From Cerrena zonata (Eukaryota; Basidiomycota; Agaricomycetes; Polyporales; Cerrenaceae), in contig JASBNA010000005.1 in NCBI GenBank assembly GCA_038087015.1, positions 248,001 through 312,000 of the forward strand: a DNA stretch of 64,000 nucleotides. The letters are read 5' to 3'. The position numbers were made by a program, and so were the translations under genes. Shown piece by piece: positions 12,187 through 24,808 of this stretch. Every line of letters begins with the position of its first letter. Position 1 is the first letter of the stretch. The notes beneath the pieces were generated by a model. The model was not told where the DNA came from. It saw only the letters and a program-made list of their open reading frames with translations, and searched no databases.

Positions 12187-13045
12187 TCCGCTACGACACA
12201 GGTGTCTGCACATTCCTTGGTTTTTACTATTTTCGCTCTTTCTTTCTCTTCTTTTTTTCTTATTGTTTTTGCATATGAATATGACGACGATACTAGCCAG
12301 CCGCTAATAATAGGCATGTCACAAGGGTTCTCAGGAGTTCTATTTTCTTGAAGGACTTGTACAATATGATTTTCTTGTCTGTTCTTTTTTCATGTGTTCT
12401 CTACTAGGTAAACCCAATATGACACAACGTATATATGTCAGGGCCAGCGTTGGGATCTAGAACCTGACTTCTGGCTAAATATAGTGAGTTTTCTTACCTT
12501 TGCTATAACTGCAAGTGGAGGTTGTTGACGTTCAGCCATGAGAACTCGATGAATACTACAGTTTCTATATTGGGAACAATTCTGTAGTTGACACGGCCGG
12601 TCTTGAACGGCGTACTAATACCTTCTAAATGAGCAGACACGGCCAACTTGATTCCAGAAACTTTTACGAATCAGATGGTCAAATAACTAACGGTCTCTAT
12701 TCATAGTTGAAACCTCAAACTGACTGTTTGACATGAGCACTCTCATCAGTAAACGTCCATGTGAACCCGACCACCATACAGTGTATGGTGCACCTCAATT
12801 CGTGTTCCGAAAGATATCGGACCCTTAACTTATGAATCGATTCTATTATGGTGGACGGTACTATATGTCCCGAGCTCGGTGTTCCTGTCAACGAACTTGG
12901 TGTCGACACTACGGCCGACCTTTCTTTAGCCAGTGCGCCGAATCCACTGCCCGAAACGAAGGAGTTTTGACTATAAGTACTGGGAGAGATAAGCTCATGT
13001 ACTTCAGACTACATCGCTCCTCGGCACATAACCCAAGTCACAATA
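12187..13045. other. Intergenic region upstream of lectin B
   Basis: No gene recognised. The open frame at 12122-12307 overlaps the second exon of the AT-hook gene in another frame and is a shadow. The region just upstream of 13046 presumably holds the lectin B promoter. Confidence 0.45.
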
Positions 13046-13940
13046 ATGTTTTCAGGCACTTTCACTAAGCTTGCCATCGCTGCCATCGCCGTATACACAG
13101 CTTTGGCCAAGCCTAGTGAGTTGTATCTCTCCTCAGAATCCCTAATCTTCTAATTTAATTCATGGTTGATAGTTCTCCCCGTTCCGGGTTCCGGGAAATA
13201 TCGAATTCAGAGTGCTGCTACAGGACTTTACATGGACGCGTTCGAGTCCGAGCAAGGTGTGACAGGTTACATTCAAAATATCTTATAACATATTTAAATC
13301 AGTTCTGTAGGTGCAGGCACTCCTGTAAGAGATCTCTCCCGTGTCAGGGCTCACTAGTTTCTAATTATTTTTATCCACAGGTGATCGTCCAAACCCTCAA
13401 CGAACCTCTCACAACTAATTAAGAGGTAACTCTACATCTATCTATTCAATAGCGTACTTCATGCTCATTATTGTAATCTGTCTAGTGGACTTTGGATGTC
13501 TTTGAGAGTCCATTCGCCTCTATCCAATCCACCAGTAGCTTCGTTCTCGATGCTCTCAGTGGTGCTGTGCGTCTCCTTCATTTAAACTCCTGAATCGACT
13601 CGTGACGAATGTGATATTCTAGGGTGGCCTAGTCCTCACCCTCAACCCGACTACTGCCTCTGAATTCGAGCTTATCCCTGTTGTAGGCGGTGTACAGTGA
13701 GTTGTCGAAACAACTCTGTACGGTGAATAATGGCTAAAATACTACATCTAATCTCAAGGATCTGTATAGACCCTACCGGCTTTGGTTGTCTAGCTTCCCC
13801 CACTACCCCAATTACTCGGGTAAGCATATTGACTATAGATAAGGGGGCGTTAGTAATTATACCCCGAAAAATCACAGATCCCCCTGGAGCCCCTTTCTAA
13901 TGCTGAGAACTTGACTTGGATATTTGAGGTCGTTGGTTGA
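13046..13940 (+). pseudogene. Secreted ricin-B-like lectin paralogue B with a nonsense codon
   Basis: Same exon plan as paralogues A and C. The signal peptide starts MFSGTFTKLAIAAIAVY, followed by GKYRIQSAATGLYMDA and VIVQTLNEPLTTN. At 13420-13422 the codon that is CAA (Gln of the conserved NQE motif) in A and C is TAA, a single C-to-T change. Downstream exons are well preserved: TLDVFESPFASIQSTSS, GLVLTLNPTTASEFELIPVV, GGVQICI..GFGCLASP and WIFEVVG, with stop at 13938-13940. The preserved downstream splice sites suggest that the inactivation is recent, a polymorphism, or a base error. If the codon is real, the product stops at about half length and loses the rest of the trefoil. Confidence 0.75.
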
Positions 13941-14682
13941 TACGTGGAGGGGGCTTCGCCTAACGGCTCTTTCAGACTACACAATTTACAATGAGGATCA
14001 TGTTTGTATATTTACACATGTATGTGTCACTCGAAGAAATGTGTTTGATCGAACTCGTGTGACGAAAGAGAACTGGTGTAAAGCAACTAAAATGTAAGTG
14101 CTACAATAATAAGTATCCATTCGTCGAACTCTCTTACATATGCCCAACTCAGCCATGCCAGCTCGCGTGGGAAGTTATTGAAGGTTACACTTGTTATTTT
14201 AGGTGATCCCAAGCAGCCGGAGCGTTCATGACTCTCGTATGGCTTCCTTCTAAAATAAATAGCCAGGCCTATCCTGAGTCCGGACTCGGAACAAGTCAGG
14301 AAGGCGAAGTCCTCTACATACTATTCATACTTGAAATTTCCCAACCGACAGGAAGGTTTGCTCTCACAGGTGTATCGCTACAATAATTTCTCTCACAATG
14401 TCAGACTTGCTCAATGTCTGTACGATACTGATCGGAGCTTCCACAGCGATTTATATTGACCTTACATCTCTTCCCTGTCGTATTCGACACCGACGTGACC
14501 ACGAGGAACAGGGGAGAAAACTCAGATGTCAAGTACCCTGTCAATCGACTCGATAGTAATGTCATGGTCAACTTTAGGATGTGTTCTTCGATAGACCTCC
14601 CATTAGTGGATAAAAGGCCATCCGTGAAGCTCAGGGTCTTCAACGACACCTCTGATTCGAAACATCTTCAAGTCTTTGAGCG
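13941..14682. other. Intergenic between lectins B and C
   Basis: About 740 bp, no recognisable gene. An 81-codon frame at 14456-14701 runs into the lectin C start region and has no family resemblance. Confidence 0.45.
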
Positions 14683-15544
14683 ATGCTTGGAGAGCTTTTA
14701 ATCAAATTTGCCATTATTGCTTTCGCTGCCACACGGCCATAGCCAAGCCTAGTAAGCTGTCTCCACCTCTGGTGTACTTATCGACTTATATGCGACTTGT
14801 AGCTCTGCCTCTTCCCATCACAGGAAAATACCGTATTCAGAATGCTGAAACAGGTCTCTTTATGGATGCAGAACACGCGCAACAAGGTAAGAGCCATAAG
14901 TTATCTTGTGTCTTCGTACTGATGATGGATGAAACATGCTTGTAGCTGCAGGCACCCGTGTAAGCACTTAGTTATCTTAATAATAAATCATCTACCCACA
15001 CCTCCTCAGGTTATTGTCTTTACACTTGACAGACCCTTCGCTCCCAATCAAGAGGTATCTACATTTAAATTACTTCGTTACTACTACTCTGTACTCACTG
15101 CCTTCCAGTGGAATGTAGATGTCTTTGATGGTCAATTTGCCACCATTCAATCAACTAAAAGTTTCGTTCGCGATGACCCCAGTCCCACGGTGAGTCTTAC
15201 ATTTCTTTAGGCTCGTCACGTATATCGTAACTAGTATGCTTAGGGCGGTCTAGTTCTTATTCTCGATCCTAATATTGCCGCAGAATTCGAGCTCTTCTCG
15301 GTTTCAGGGGGCGTACAGTAAGTTATCGGCTACCTATCCTAGGTAGTCATACTAACCTTATGTCAAGGATCTGTATTAATTCTACGGGAGTTAGTTGCTT
15401 GGCTTCTCCCACCAACCCCACAAATCAGGTAAGCTTGCCACAATTAGCTATCGTGGAAATGGCATCTTGATAGACATTCAGATCCGCCTCGAACCTATTT
15501 CCAATGCTGCCAATCTGACTTGGATATTCGAGATTATTTCCTAA
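14683..15544 (+). pseudogene. Secreted ricin-B-like lectin paralogue C with a frameshifted signal peptide
   Basis: The mature region is complete: GKYRIQNAETGLFMDAE, VIVFTLDRPFAPNQEWNV, GLVLILDPNIAAEFELFS, GGVQICI..GVSCLASP and LTWIFEIIS, with stop at 15542-15544. Introns sit at the same places as in A and B. The ATG at 14683 opens a signal peptide (MLGELLIKFAIIAFAAT), but within it one base seems missing (near 14732-14740). The frame then hits a stop before the conserved AIAKP end of exon 1. No other ATG in the mature frame was found. The gene is therefore either newly inactivated or carries a one-base assembly error; the intact mature region argues for a recent event. Confidence 0.7.
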
Positions 15545-15896
15545 ATATCTCCTTCTAACTCTTCAGTTGGCGATACAATGCACAGACCAGCGAGTTTGTT
15601 GTATTCGACTTGTATTTTCTTGTGCCATTGTATGTGATTAAGTACTCTGACTTTTCCCAAATGTCCATTTGCGGGAGTTACTTTGAATTGTCACTACAAT
15701 CACGCAATGTTTAATAATATTGCTGAGGCGAAGGACTACCTCACTGACTCTTTCCGTGACGTGAGTAAGACGAAGGGTATGATATAACGCTGTAAAGACA
15801 CTGTTAAATCAACATTTTAAACCGAATGATATGCTAGGGTATGGAGTCGAGCTAGATAATGACAAAATATTCTCCACATCTACATGCTATGAACAA
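15545..15896. other. Convergent intergenic region
   Basis: About 350 bp between lectin C and FunK1-A, which converge. Nothing recognised. Confidence 0.45.
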
Positions 15897-18195
15897 TTAC
15901 ATAGTGCCAAAATTCCCCTTGATCACTTTCCGTTTCTTCGAAGACAGATCTTCCAGACAGTCGGTATCTTGCTTCTTCCGTTTGCGATTCATGGTCGACG
16001 GCTGAGATATGGAGGCAGGCTTGCCAATATCAGTTGTATCTTGTGTCTCTTGGTCCGCGTCCTCGTTAGCCTTCGAAGGGTAGCCCGGTGGATACCTCGT
16101 ATGGGACGGTGGTCCAATATGGTTGAGGTAGAGTGGTAGCCATTCCGGACCTTTGTATTCCTGTTCGTATCGTTCCCAAGCGGAAGTAGTCGCGGGAAGC
16201 ATGCTGGGAACTGCATCGTCCTCGAGCCAGCCATCCTTCGCAAGAGCCTCATCAAGAATCCGTAAGAGATTTTCCGGTTCTGCAAGGAAGTCGAATTCGA
16301 CTTGCGCCCGATATTGTGCTACTAGTTCCGCCGTAGTTTGTGGCATTTTGGGTTTCTTCTGCTTTCTGTTCACCACTTGCGCTTCCAGTGGCTGCACCAG
16401 GGTACCGAATATATCTATTAGCCTGTGCATCAAGGCGTCGAATGGCCGACATCGCCATTTCATTCTCTTTAGCCCATCCTCTGACCGAAGCGCTTCCACC
16501 TTTTCCCCTCCACCTACTAAAAGGATCTCGCCACCTGCCCCATCGTAGTCGACTTCAACGCCATTTTTGAACCGTGCATAGCGACGTCCATCGAAAACCT
16601 CCAGATTGAGGTATGGCCAGTACGCACTTGTCTTGATCTTATGAATGGATACCCAGAGGAGAACCCAGAAGCATGATTCCAGGTCATCGTGAATCTCCCG
16701 TACCTTGTACGGGTTTATCGACATTCTCGTGGACATGAAAGCCAGGGTACCCTATAATGGCTCTGGTGAGTACAAACTACAGCAACTTTTTGGTGCAACT
16801 TACACAATGACCGCCGATCTTCGCCGCGATTTCCCAGTCGTTTACTAGTCCTCGGCCATCTGCAGTCATCATGATATTCCCCTCGCTGATATCTTGGTGG
16901 AGAAGATCTGCAGATTTATATGCCACAGAAAGGCCTAGATAGTTCACAAGGTGGTTAGATAATCGAACGTTCCAGCTCAACGAGTATACATACATTCTAC
17001 TGTGTCTCGTATCACTTGCACCAGTTCCTTAGAACAGTTGACGGCCGACAACGGGAAGGCCACGTCCTGTATGATGCGTTGGTGTGAATACGGAGTTGGA
17101 TTACCACTGAGGACTTGTGCGGATACAGTCGTCTGTGGTTCCCCGTCGACCATGACATCACCGCCAGCAAGCATACTAGGTATGTGAGGAATGTTATATT
17201 CCTGCAAGTATTCGTACATCTCAGCATCCGGCGTGAAATTGGCTTCTTCCCGACACCAATAGTCTCTGAGGATAACGACCCGTTTCTGTGATTTCAAGTA
17301 CCCCGCATAGACTCTTGTATTGCTCCCTGGGCCTGTACCACTACCCTTGGCATAGAAAGGACGCCCGGCAATAACTATCATCGGCTTGTTGTCCGGTCCA
17401 TCGACTCGTATCCGATAGGTAGGGTAGTCATCAGCGGAATACATGAGGTTTTCATGTTTGCGCGGAGACTTCTTGATAAAGTCGCGTATGGCGCGTTTTA
17501 GGATCCGTGTTTCGCTAGCTGTAGCAAAAGTCGCAGTAGTATCAAATCCTCTAGCTGCCGGATTCAATAAACCATATCCCCAGAAGAACTGAGCAAGTAG
17601 GTGTGGTCTCTTGTGGAAGTCAAAGTTCGTTGTTGACAAACAAGCTAACTCATCCCATAGAACGAATCTAGCAAAGGTTGCCTGAGATCGAGACTGACAG
17701 GACAAAGGTTCTGTGTTGACAGATGAATTGTTCATGTACGAAGTTTTCCAGTATTAGCTTGCGAAGGTCGTGCAGCCCAGGATCGTTCTTGAAGGGGTCC
17801 ATTTCTGGTGACTCAGTGATGAGGATATGCGTTTCAAGCGATTTCCAAGCGTCCACCTCGCTACGCCAGGCTTTATGACCAACAGGCTGCAGAAGTAAAG
17901 AAGTCCAGCTCTTCTCCTCGTGTATGAACTCTGGAATGAGAGGGTATTCTTCTGAGTTCTCGATGACTTCGTAGCCAGGACAAATACGTGAATGGTTTAT
18001 ACGATCCATCTGAAGTTGAGCTCGATCAATATCACTACCGACATCCAGCAACGCACTTACGAGATGACTCGGATTCGTGAGTTTAACATCGTTGAAGCGA
18101 ACTTTTGGCCTCAAAGAGTTGTTCGTCGTGTGTAGATATGTCTTTAAGAATGCCTCTGGGGTCATAGCATCCAGATGGAAGTAGCTGCTGACCAT
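15897..18195 (-). CDS. FunK1-type fungal protein kinase A, one apparent frameshift
   Basis: A fungal-specific FunK1 family kinase of about 711 residues in four exons (18061-18195, 16994-18009, 16804-16934, 15897-16751). The N-terminal region carries RINHSRICPGYEV; the N-lobe has VVILRDYW and EMYEYLQEYNIPHIPS. The catalytic loop is HQDISEGN, the metal-site segment VNDWEIA, and the activation-end segment GTLAFMSTRMSINPY is followed by REIHDDLESCFWVLLW. The family usually has FLKD at the beta-3 strand; here the Lys position is Arg. In exon 2 near 17675 (a TTT run) one base appears extra, because the frame otherwise stops right after SVSISGN while the paralogue B frame continues through ARFV. Removing it makes all exon phases close. 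The tail is basic (KKRKVIKG), possibly nuclear. ATG 18195 is chosen because it aligns with the start of B. Confidence 0.85.
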
Positions 18196-20255
18196 ATTGA
18201 GAGTAGTATGAATTGCGAGTATGAATGGAAGAGGTGGGGGAATGAGTTCAGGAGTGTGCTTTGCCCAGGAATTGATGAGTGGCAAATGTCAAAGAGTGCC
18301 CACGCGGCTGCGTGTACCCAGTGGCTCAAAGAACAACAAAACACAACTACAAAGAAAACGCATGTGGTAGAGTTTCCGAGATATAGTATTGTATTAGAAT
18401 ACGATGATATGGACCATGATAGTAAGACGCATGCAACATTTAGTGCCAGTGGTGAAAGCGTATAGGAGCTAATTCAAGTTCCTGGTCAGACGAAACATCA
18501 GTCGTTTGCAACTGATAGGTATGTAGCCAGAGATATCCGTAGAGATTCAGAGCTGACAGCCCTAGGTGAGATGTAGAACTGCAAAAGACCGCAAACTCTA
18601 GAGTGACTCATTCAACAGAAGACAGAGCATCGTATTGGGAGAGCAAGCCAAATGTCGGAAGAACTTTAGGATTAAGAGGACAGGTACTGTCGATGGATAT
18701 CGGATAGTGATATGCAATACGTGTTAGGACTCGAAGGCGACACCATATGTATATTCTACCTTTATATTAACGATTTTACGATGAGCGCGTCACAGAGTCA
18801 GTCCGAGTCGGCATGAAATGCTTGTGCATGTTTGGCATCGTCGTCCAGATTATTTCCATATCAAGGTCTGTGGCTGCATCTTTTGATGAGTCAATATGCC
18901 TCTATCGTTCTGTAGAACTTGACACGCGACAAGAAAGGATAGGAATTAGATAATGTTATCTCTTTTGACACTGCAGTGGATACAACCACCGATGATCACG
19001 ACGAGTGTAGCGAATGAGGCATTTGTATTCAACTCCGAGTCTGTATGTATAAGGACCTAGCCTAGAGTAGGCAGGTGAAAGACCTTCCATGAGTTATGGC
19101 CATTCAAATCAGCACGAACGCGAGCTTTGACCAGACTACAGAATTTGAATTTGAAAAGGGGAAGATATAGGGACCGAGATGGTGACAAAGGTACACAGCA
19201 CCAAATAATACGTCATGTTGTGCCGGATCGACAACACACTGAACAAACACAACATGAGTATCAGAGTGAGTCCAACATTTCTGATGGATATCGGATGACA
19301 ATCATGAGGAACGAGTGTCAATGTGTCTAGTTTATATGCTACAATGGGGCCTTGTAAATTGTGTGAATTATAACAGGACCTAGACCAAGCCGAGAACAGT
19401 GTGGATTAAATAGTAGACTTCTTAGTCTAGTTTTCGCGGGGATACTGCACAGCTCACAGGAGTGTCCGTGGGAATACCAGACTCGGACATCGACTTCAGA
19501 CATCTGCGATCATCAACCTCAGCCCCGAATTCTTGTCTTCCATCCGATCTCCCTTCCTACGTGATGGAAAACGTCAGCAAACTTGTGATACCTATTACGA
19601 AAGGAACGTACAAAACCTGCATTCGACTCGATATTAATGCTCTCACTGGCAGGTTTTCTTCCCTCTTTTAAGCAAGACTAGGAGGTTTCGAAAGAGCAGC
19701 GCATAGTAGGGACTGACGCTATGATTGGTAAACTCCTCCGGATCTAGTGTAAGATAGAAGTGACAGAAAAATAGAAGATCAATGACTGAACATGGAACGA
19801 ACTAACTGGCACCGGTACGAAACTTCCAGGACGAACGTCGTGACATACTATTGACTGGTTCTTGTTGCATCTGCACCGTGACGGTCTGGGTAACCTTTCA
19901 TTGTCCGCGCTGAGTTCTATCTAGCAACGCTCTTGTTGCTTGGATTGTCCTCCTGGACTCTTCAACACTGTCCACGTGTCAACAAACCAGAAGCCAAGGC
20001 CACAATTGTTCACTACCAGGGATACTCTCGAGACCTTAATACATTTGCTTATGACGCTATTTTGAAGCAGAAACTCCATCATTCATCCTAGATTCTATTT
20101 CTAAACATCTGTGCATGTCGCTATTCACGTCATAGCGAGGCAGAGGGGGGTCGGATCTGGCTCAATGGGTATACTACCTGGGATCCTTCGGTTTGAGCTC
20201 GTTGAATGCCCGCCAAGCGAACCATGAGATTGCTCTGAACATCCTCGCCGGCAGG
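18196..20255. other. Divergent intergenic region, about 2 kb
   Basis: Between FunK1-A and the amine oxidase, transcribed away from each other. Several short open frames are present but none shows a domain. A stretch near 19560-19670 reads VIPITKGTYK in one frame, faintly like the lectin module start, too weak to call. Confidence 0.45.
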
Positions 20256-20262
20256 TATATAA
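20256..20262 (+). promoter_or_regulatory. TATA box of the amine oxidase gene
   Basis: TATATAA 77 bp upstream of the ATG at 20339. Confidence 0.45.
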
Positions 20263-20338
20263 TCTGGCATGTCTACGACATACTATCCTAAAGCTATATC
20301 CGAGCTCCTCTTCGTGGCACGCAGAGCCATAATCCTAC

Positions 20339-22363
20339 ATGTTCTCTTTTTTTGCTTTGTACCAACTCTGCGTTGCCGCGACGAGCTTATTTCTGGTAGC
20401 GGCTGTCTCTGTTCCTCATGAGACTACTATCCGCATGACCCGTACGGACAAGAACGCTCAGATTCTAATTCTTGGTGGAGGTGTCACCGGTGTCATCGCT
20501 GCCAGGACTCTTGCAGAGCAGGGTATCGATGATTATCTCATCGTCGAAGCTCGCCCTGAGCTTGGTGGCCGTATGATGAGTCACTCCTTCGGCCGAAGCA
20601 ACCAAACCATTGAGGTCAGTAGAGTCAAATCGAAGTTCAAGAATCATTATGACTGAATATATACGCCAACTTAATAGGTAGGAGCGAACTGGGTTCAAGG
20701 GACTCAAACTAGCAATGGCCCTGAAAACCCTATTTGGACTCTTGCTAAGAAGCACAAGGTTGATACCAGATTCACTGGTTATGACAGCATGAGTACGTTT
20801 TAACATGTCACATTCCAAAGCCATCTCAATACGTCATGACCATCTAGCCACATATGACTACACCGGAAAAGTAGACTTCCTTTCCCTTTTCAAACAATCT
20901 GTGGGCAACTATACCTCCCTAATAGAGGGCGCAGGCTCTCGTGTACCCAGGCAGCTGGTAGATACAACATCGCGTACTGGGTACTCGCTGCAAGGGTCCA
21001 AGCCGAAGACCCCACATGAATTGGCTTCCGAATACTGTCAATTCGATTGGGAATATGCGGATAGTCCCGAGCACACATCCTGGATTGCGTCTTCTTGGGT
21101 ACGTCTCCTCGCTAGTTATCAATTCGAATGCAAAGATATTTAGTCCTCGGTTATATGGGCTTTAGGCTCATAACTTCACCTTCGATCCCGACGCGGGCGG
21201 ATTCTCCGAGGATAACTATCTTTCCGTCGACCAACGTGGTTTCAAGACACTCATTCAACAAGAAGCTGCGACATTCCTACAACCTAGCCAAATACTCTAC
21301 AACGCCACTGTAAAGGAGATTGCTTATTCAGAAAATGGTGTCGAAGTGACTCTTGTCAACGGTACCGTGTTAACAGCTGACTACGCCTTGTATGTGTTCT
21401 CGGTCATCCAGACGTTCGATCTCACAATTTATATTTGTGGTACAGGTACACATTCAGTCTGGGTGTGTTGCAGAACGATGACGTTACTTTCCAACCGAAA
21501 CTGCCTGAATGGAAACAGGAGGCAATTCAGAGCATGACAATGGTAATTTTAATGTCTGTCCTTCCAATGAGTAAACACACTGATCCATTTGTCCCGATAC
21601 CACTAGGCTACATACACTAAAATATTCCTCCAGTTCCCGAAGAAGTTTTGGTTTGACACTCAGGTGAGCCCCTAAATTGATGTATGCCGTCTGCCCACTG
21701 CCTAAGTAAAGTACGTTATACTTTTGGCGTATAGTTTGCTGTCTATGCAGACAGAATTCGTGGTCATTACCCTGTCTGGCAAGGTCTCGACTTAGAAGAT
21801 TTCTTCCCCGATTCCGGTATCCTCTTCGCAACCGTCACTGTAAGCTTCTCGTGGATTACTAATCTACTTGTCCCCTCAAGAGCTTCTGTCCTTGTTTTTA
21901 GGGCGACTACTCTGTTCGTGTAGAAGCTCTCCCAGATAAACAAATCCAAAGCGAGGTCATGACCGTCTTACGCTCGATGTTCCCCAACATCACCATTCCC
22001 GAACCAGAGGCTTTCTTTTTCAAGCGATGGCACGCAGACCCCCTTTTCCGTGGATCGTACTCAAACTGGCCAGCTTCGTTCTTCAGCGAACATCACGATA
22101 ACATCAGAGCCAATGTCAACGAGCGACTCTGGTTCGCGGGAGAAGCTACCAGTAGGAAGTACTTTGGTAAGTTGTACCATAGAATTTCGGAATTGACAGG
22201 AGTGTGTTGAACTCGAATGCTTTTACTAGGTTTCCTCCATGGCGCGTACTTCGAAGGGTTGGATATTGCCACGCGGATCGCCAAGTGTATTAAGGGAGGA
22301 GGGTGTGTGAGCTTGATGCACTACGAGGACGTGAGGAACGCAAGGCCATATAGGCTTGATTAA
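20339..22363 (+). CDS. Secreted flavin amine oxidase (polyamine oxidase type)
   Basis: FAD-dependent amine oxidase, probably acting on polyamines and releasing H2O2 and an aldehyde. ATG 20339 starts a signal peptide (MFSFFALYQLCVAATSLFLV), so the enzyme should be secreted or enter the secretory route. The FAD dinucleotide-binding fold is clear: ILILGGGVTGVIAARTL, then the ribose-binding acidic end IVEARPELGGRM. Next come VGANWVQGT, a substrate-domain stretch with VDQRGFKTLIQQEA, the conserved YTFSLGVLQ segment and PKKFW. The C-terminal FAD motif reads RLWFAGEATSRKYFGFLHGA. About eight short introns; all junctions checked keep the frame. Stop TAA at 22361-22363. A secreted H2O2 source could support peroxidases in a lignocellulose-decaying fungus, but no peroxidase gene lies in the window. 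The exact amine is not predictable. Confidence 0.9.
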
Positions 22364-22500
22364 CAGTACGATAATGACCATGATGTAATTTCGCAGTGAC
22401 AAAGCTTTAATACGACTTCTTATGACTTTGACGTTCTCGAGTGATCACTTTGAGGACGTTCAAACTCAAGTAAATAAAATATAAAGGTGTGACATATAAT

Positions 22501-22582
22501 TGCCCATTGGCTGGATTGAACAACCGACCTCACCATTGCTTAGTAATACAAGTGGCGCGCTCTACCACTGAGCTAAACGGGC
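22501..22582 (-). tRNA. tRNA-Thr (TGT anticodon) with a 10-nt intron
   Basis: Minus-strand cloverleaf. The acceptor stem GCCCGTT pairs with AATGGGC and is followed by discriminator A. D arm GCTCAGTGGTAGAGC, anticodon stem CGCCA/TGGTG, T arm GGTTG-TTCAATC-CAGCC. The anticodon loop is 17 nt: the normal seven plus a 10-nt intron after the base 3' to the anticodon, as expected for nuclear tRNAs. Nearly identical to the tRNA at 26193-26272 outside the loop. Confidence 0.93.
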
Positions 22583-23380
22583 TATGATTGAAATTCTTCG
22601 GGGAATACTCTGTTGTGTCTATCAGGGCCGCATGAAGAGCCAAATTGCTAGCTTTGTTACTGCCACTCAAGCAATGGATTGTGTTACTTCATTACAGAGA
22701 ATGAACAAACCAAGTCCTTGAATCAGATCTAACATCATCCTGGTACAATACATCAGCACATAACTATGACCTAATGAATATATCTCACCGGCTAGTAGCT
22801 AGCTCGTATAATGTCTACTTCCCTTGTCTGGAAGGGTTCAACACTGCTCAGGGTCAGCACAGAGGTGAAAGTAAACGTACGGATTGCTGTGACTCAAATT
22901 TGGATGTGAAACATTTCCGCATCACATCAAAACAGGAATACAACCTCCACCACTGGCAGCGTGATGTCGGACACAATTCAAACGAAAACCTATTGTATCC
23001 CTGTATCAGCTGAATGTTGCAATAATGCGAATACAAGAGGAAAAGGTCCCGCGTAATCGAGAACATAACATTCGCTGAGTTAGTAACCTAAACTCCGACG
23101 CGAGGTAGCCTGTGCATAGGCCCGTGCCTAACTCTTTGTTTCATTAGACGCCAGAACCCACTACAGAAACACGGTGTGGCAAAACATCCATCTCTTTCAC
23201 CTTTACCACGACCTTCAGGCTATTCACTCCTGGTTAAGAGTAAATAACCTCCGTCTTTATTGTAATCATCGAGATTGACAACGATCCCCCCGCAACCTAT
23301 AATTTCCTTCATTAACCCCTCGTGGTCTTCATCTCCATTTACGCCACTCCCCGTTCGCGTCGAGGATACCTATTGAAATC
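22583..23380. other. Intergenic region upstream of the unknown gene
   Basis: About 800 bp between the tRNA and the gene at 23381. No coding or repeat signal recognised. Confidence 0.45.
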
Positions 23381-24455
23381 ATGTTGGGACATTTACAAAC
23401 TATTGGAGACAAGTCCTTGACGAGTCAGATGAAGACTGATGTCGTTGATTACACTGGCCTCATCGCGAGTTTGGCCAAAACGTCCTTCTTGGCCAAGTGG
23501 AGCCTAAGGGTATGTATCTCATTGTGGCGAACAATGACAAGCATGAACTAAATCGTGTTTGATTCAGAGCGACTTCTACGGGGATACTATCCTCAACCGT
23601 ACCTGGATGGACGGTGACAATATCTTCTGGGGGGCTGGTCGCCGCCGCTACCTGGGACCCAAGTCGACCGAGATGGCAGAGATGGCGGTGGAAATCGCGA
23701 TGGGTGAACAATCACCTAAATCGATCTATACCGCCCCAAGCCCACCCCAGTCGACTTTCGACACACCTAGCGCTACTAGTAGTTCATTGCCTGATAGTGA
23801 CTACTTCCCCTCCATCTTTTCTCGTTCCTCCTCAAGGACATCCCTCTCGTCCATGTCCAGTGAGAAGGAGATGGAAGTCAGGGAACTGTGGGAGCTAGGA
23901 CGGATCAAGGAAGAGAGGCAAAAACTTCTTGACCCACTGCAACAACGCGTCGCGGCTTCGAAGACGGATGAGACTGTGACCCAGGACGAGGCATTGCCTA
24001 CAGATACTCCTACACTTGATGATGACGACGATGTCCCCGAGGTCGCGGTTCGTGCAGCCCACATTCCACGCTACAGCCAGAAGTTCAAGGAACTCAAGGC
24101 GATTCTACCTGCTGAATTCGTTCCCTGGCCTATCGATATGGCCAAGATTAACGCCGCAATGGAGGAATCCAAGAAGTATGGCATCAGATACGAAATCGTC
24201 GTGGATGACGAGGAAGAGGAAGAGCTAGGGCAGTTGATGTATCCTGATGAGGGTGACGAGTTGATTAATGTTGCCGAGCTGGATTGGGTAGAGGAGGCAG
24301 ACATTACCAGCACCGCAGTTGGTTTGGGATCAGGGGATCAAGCCGTGTATGGTGATTACGACATGATACCCGAAGATGTCTATTCGGGTCCAGCATTAGG
24401 GGGTGTGCAGGAACCTGCTTATTCGCAGGTCACATCGCTCGATTACCCTTACTGA
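23381..24455 (+). CDS. Hypothetical protein with acidic C-terminal half
   Basis: Two exons (23381-23509 and 23568-24455) encode 338 residues. The N-terminal exon reads MLGHLQTIGDKSLTSQMKTD, then SLAKTSFLAKWSLR; the next exon begins SDFYGDTILNRTWMDGDNIF. A Ser-rich linker follows (about residues 90-140), then an acidic region with DDDDDVPEV and VVDDEEEEELGQL. The block HIPRYSQKFKELKAILPAEFVPWPID looks folded and conserved-like. No signal peptide, membrane segment or known catalytic motif is visible. Codon use and the clean splice junction (AGG|GTATGT...TTCAG|AGC, phase 0) support a real gene. I do not recognise the family. Confidence 0.75.
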
Positions 24456-24808
24456 TTATGTGCGGTTAGAGACGCAAGGAGGGGGTCGAAGAGTAGCAGA
24501 AGAGGAATGACACAACTTCCGTGGCGAGGAAATAAACACCACAAACGAGATCTCATGACAACGGTTCTACAAATGGCAGAACACACATTATGCCCATCTA
24601 TCTTCCCCTGCTGTATTAATCATGGTTTATCGTGTGTAACATATCATCACTTGCCTAGTCAATAACATATTTCCAGTTGTATTCCAAGGTATGAGGGACG
24701 TCGAGCACAATAGCTAATTGAATTTACAGGATCACTTGTAAACAAGGTCAGGAGCCTCGCAAAACAGAAGAGTACGAATTGCTCACATAGTACACAGAAC
24801 TTCCGATC
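24456..24808. other. Convergent intergenic region
   Basis: About 350 bp between the unknown gene and panB. Nothing recognised. Confidence 0.45.

Noticed and set aside
19462..19671. Fourth lectin paralogue
   Set aside because: Only one short peptide (VIPITKGTYK) resembles the module start; the rest does not follow.
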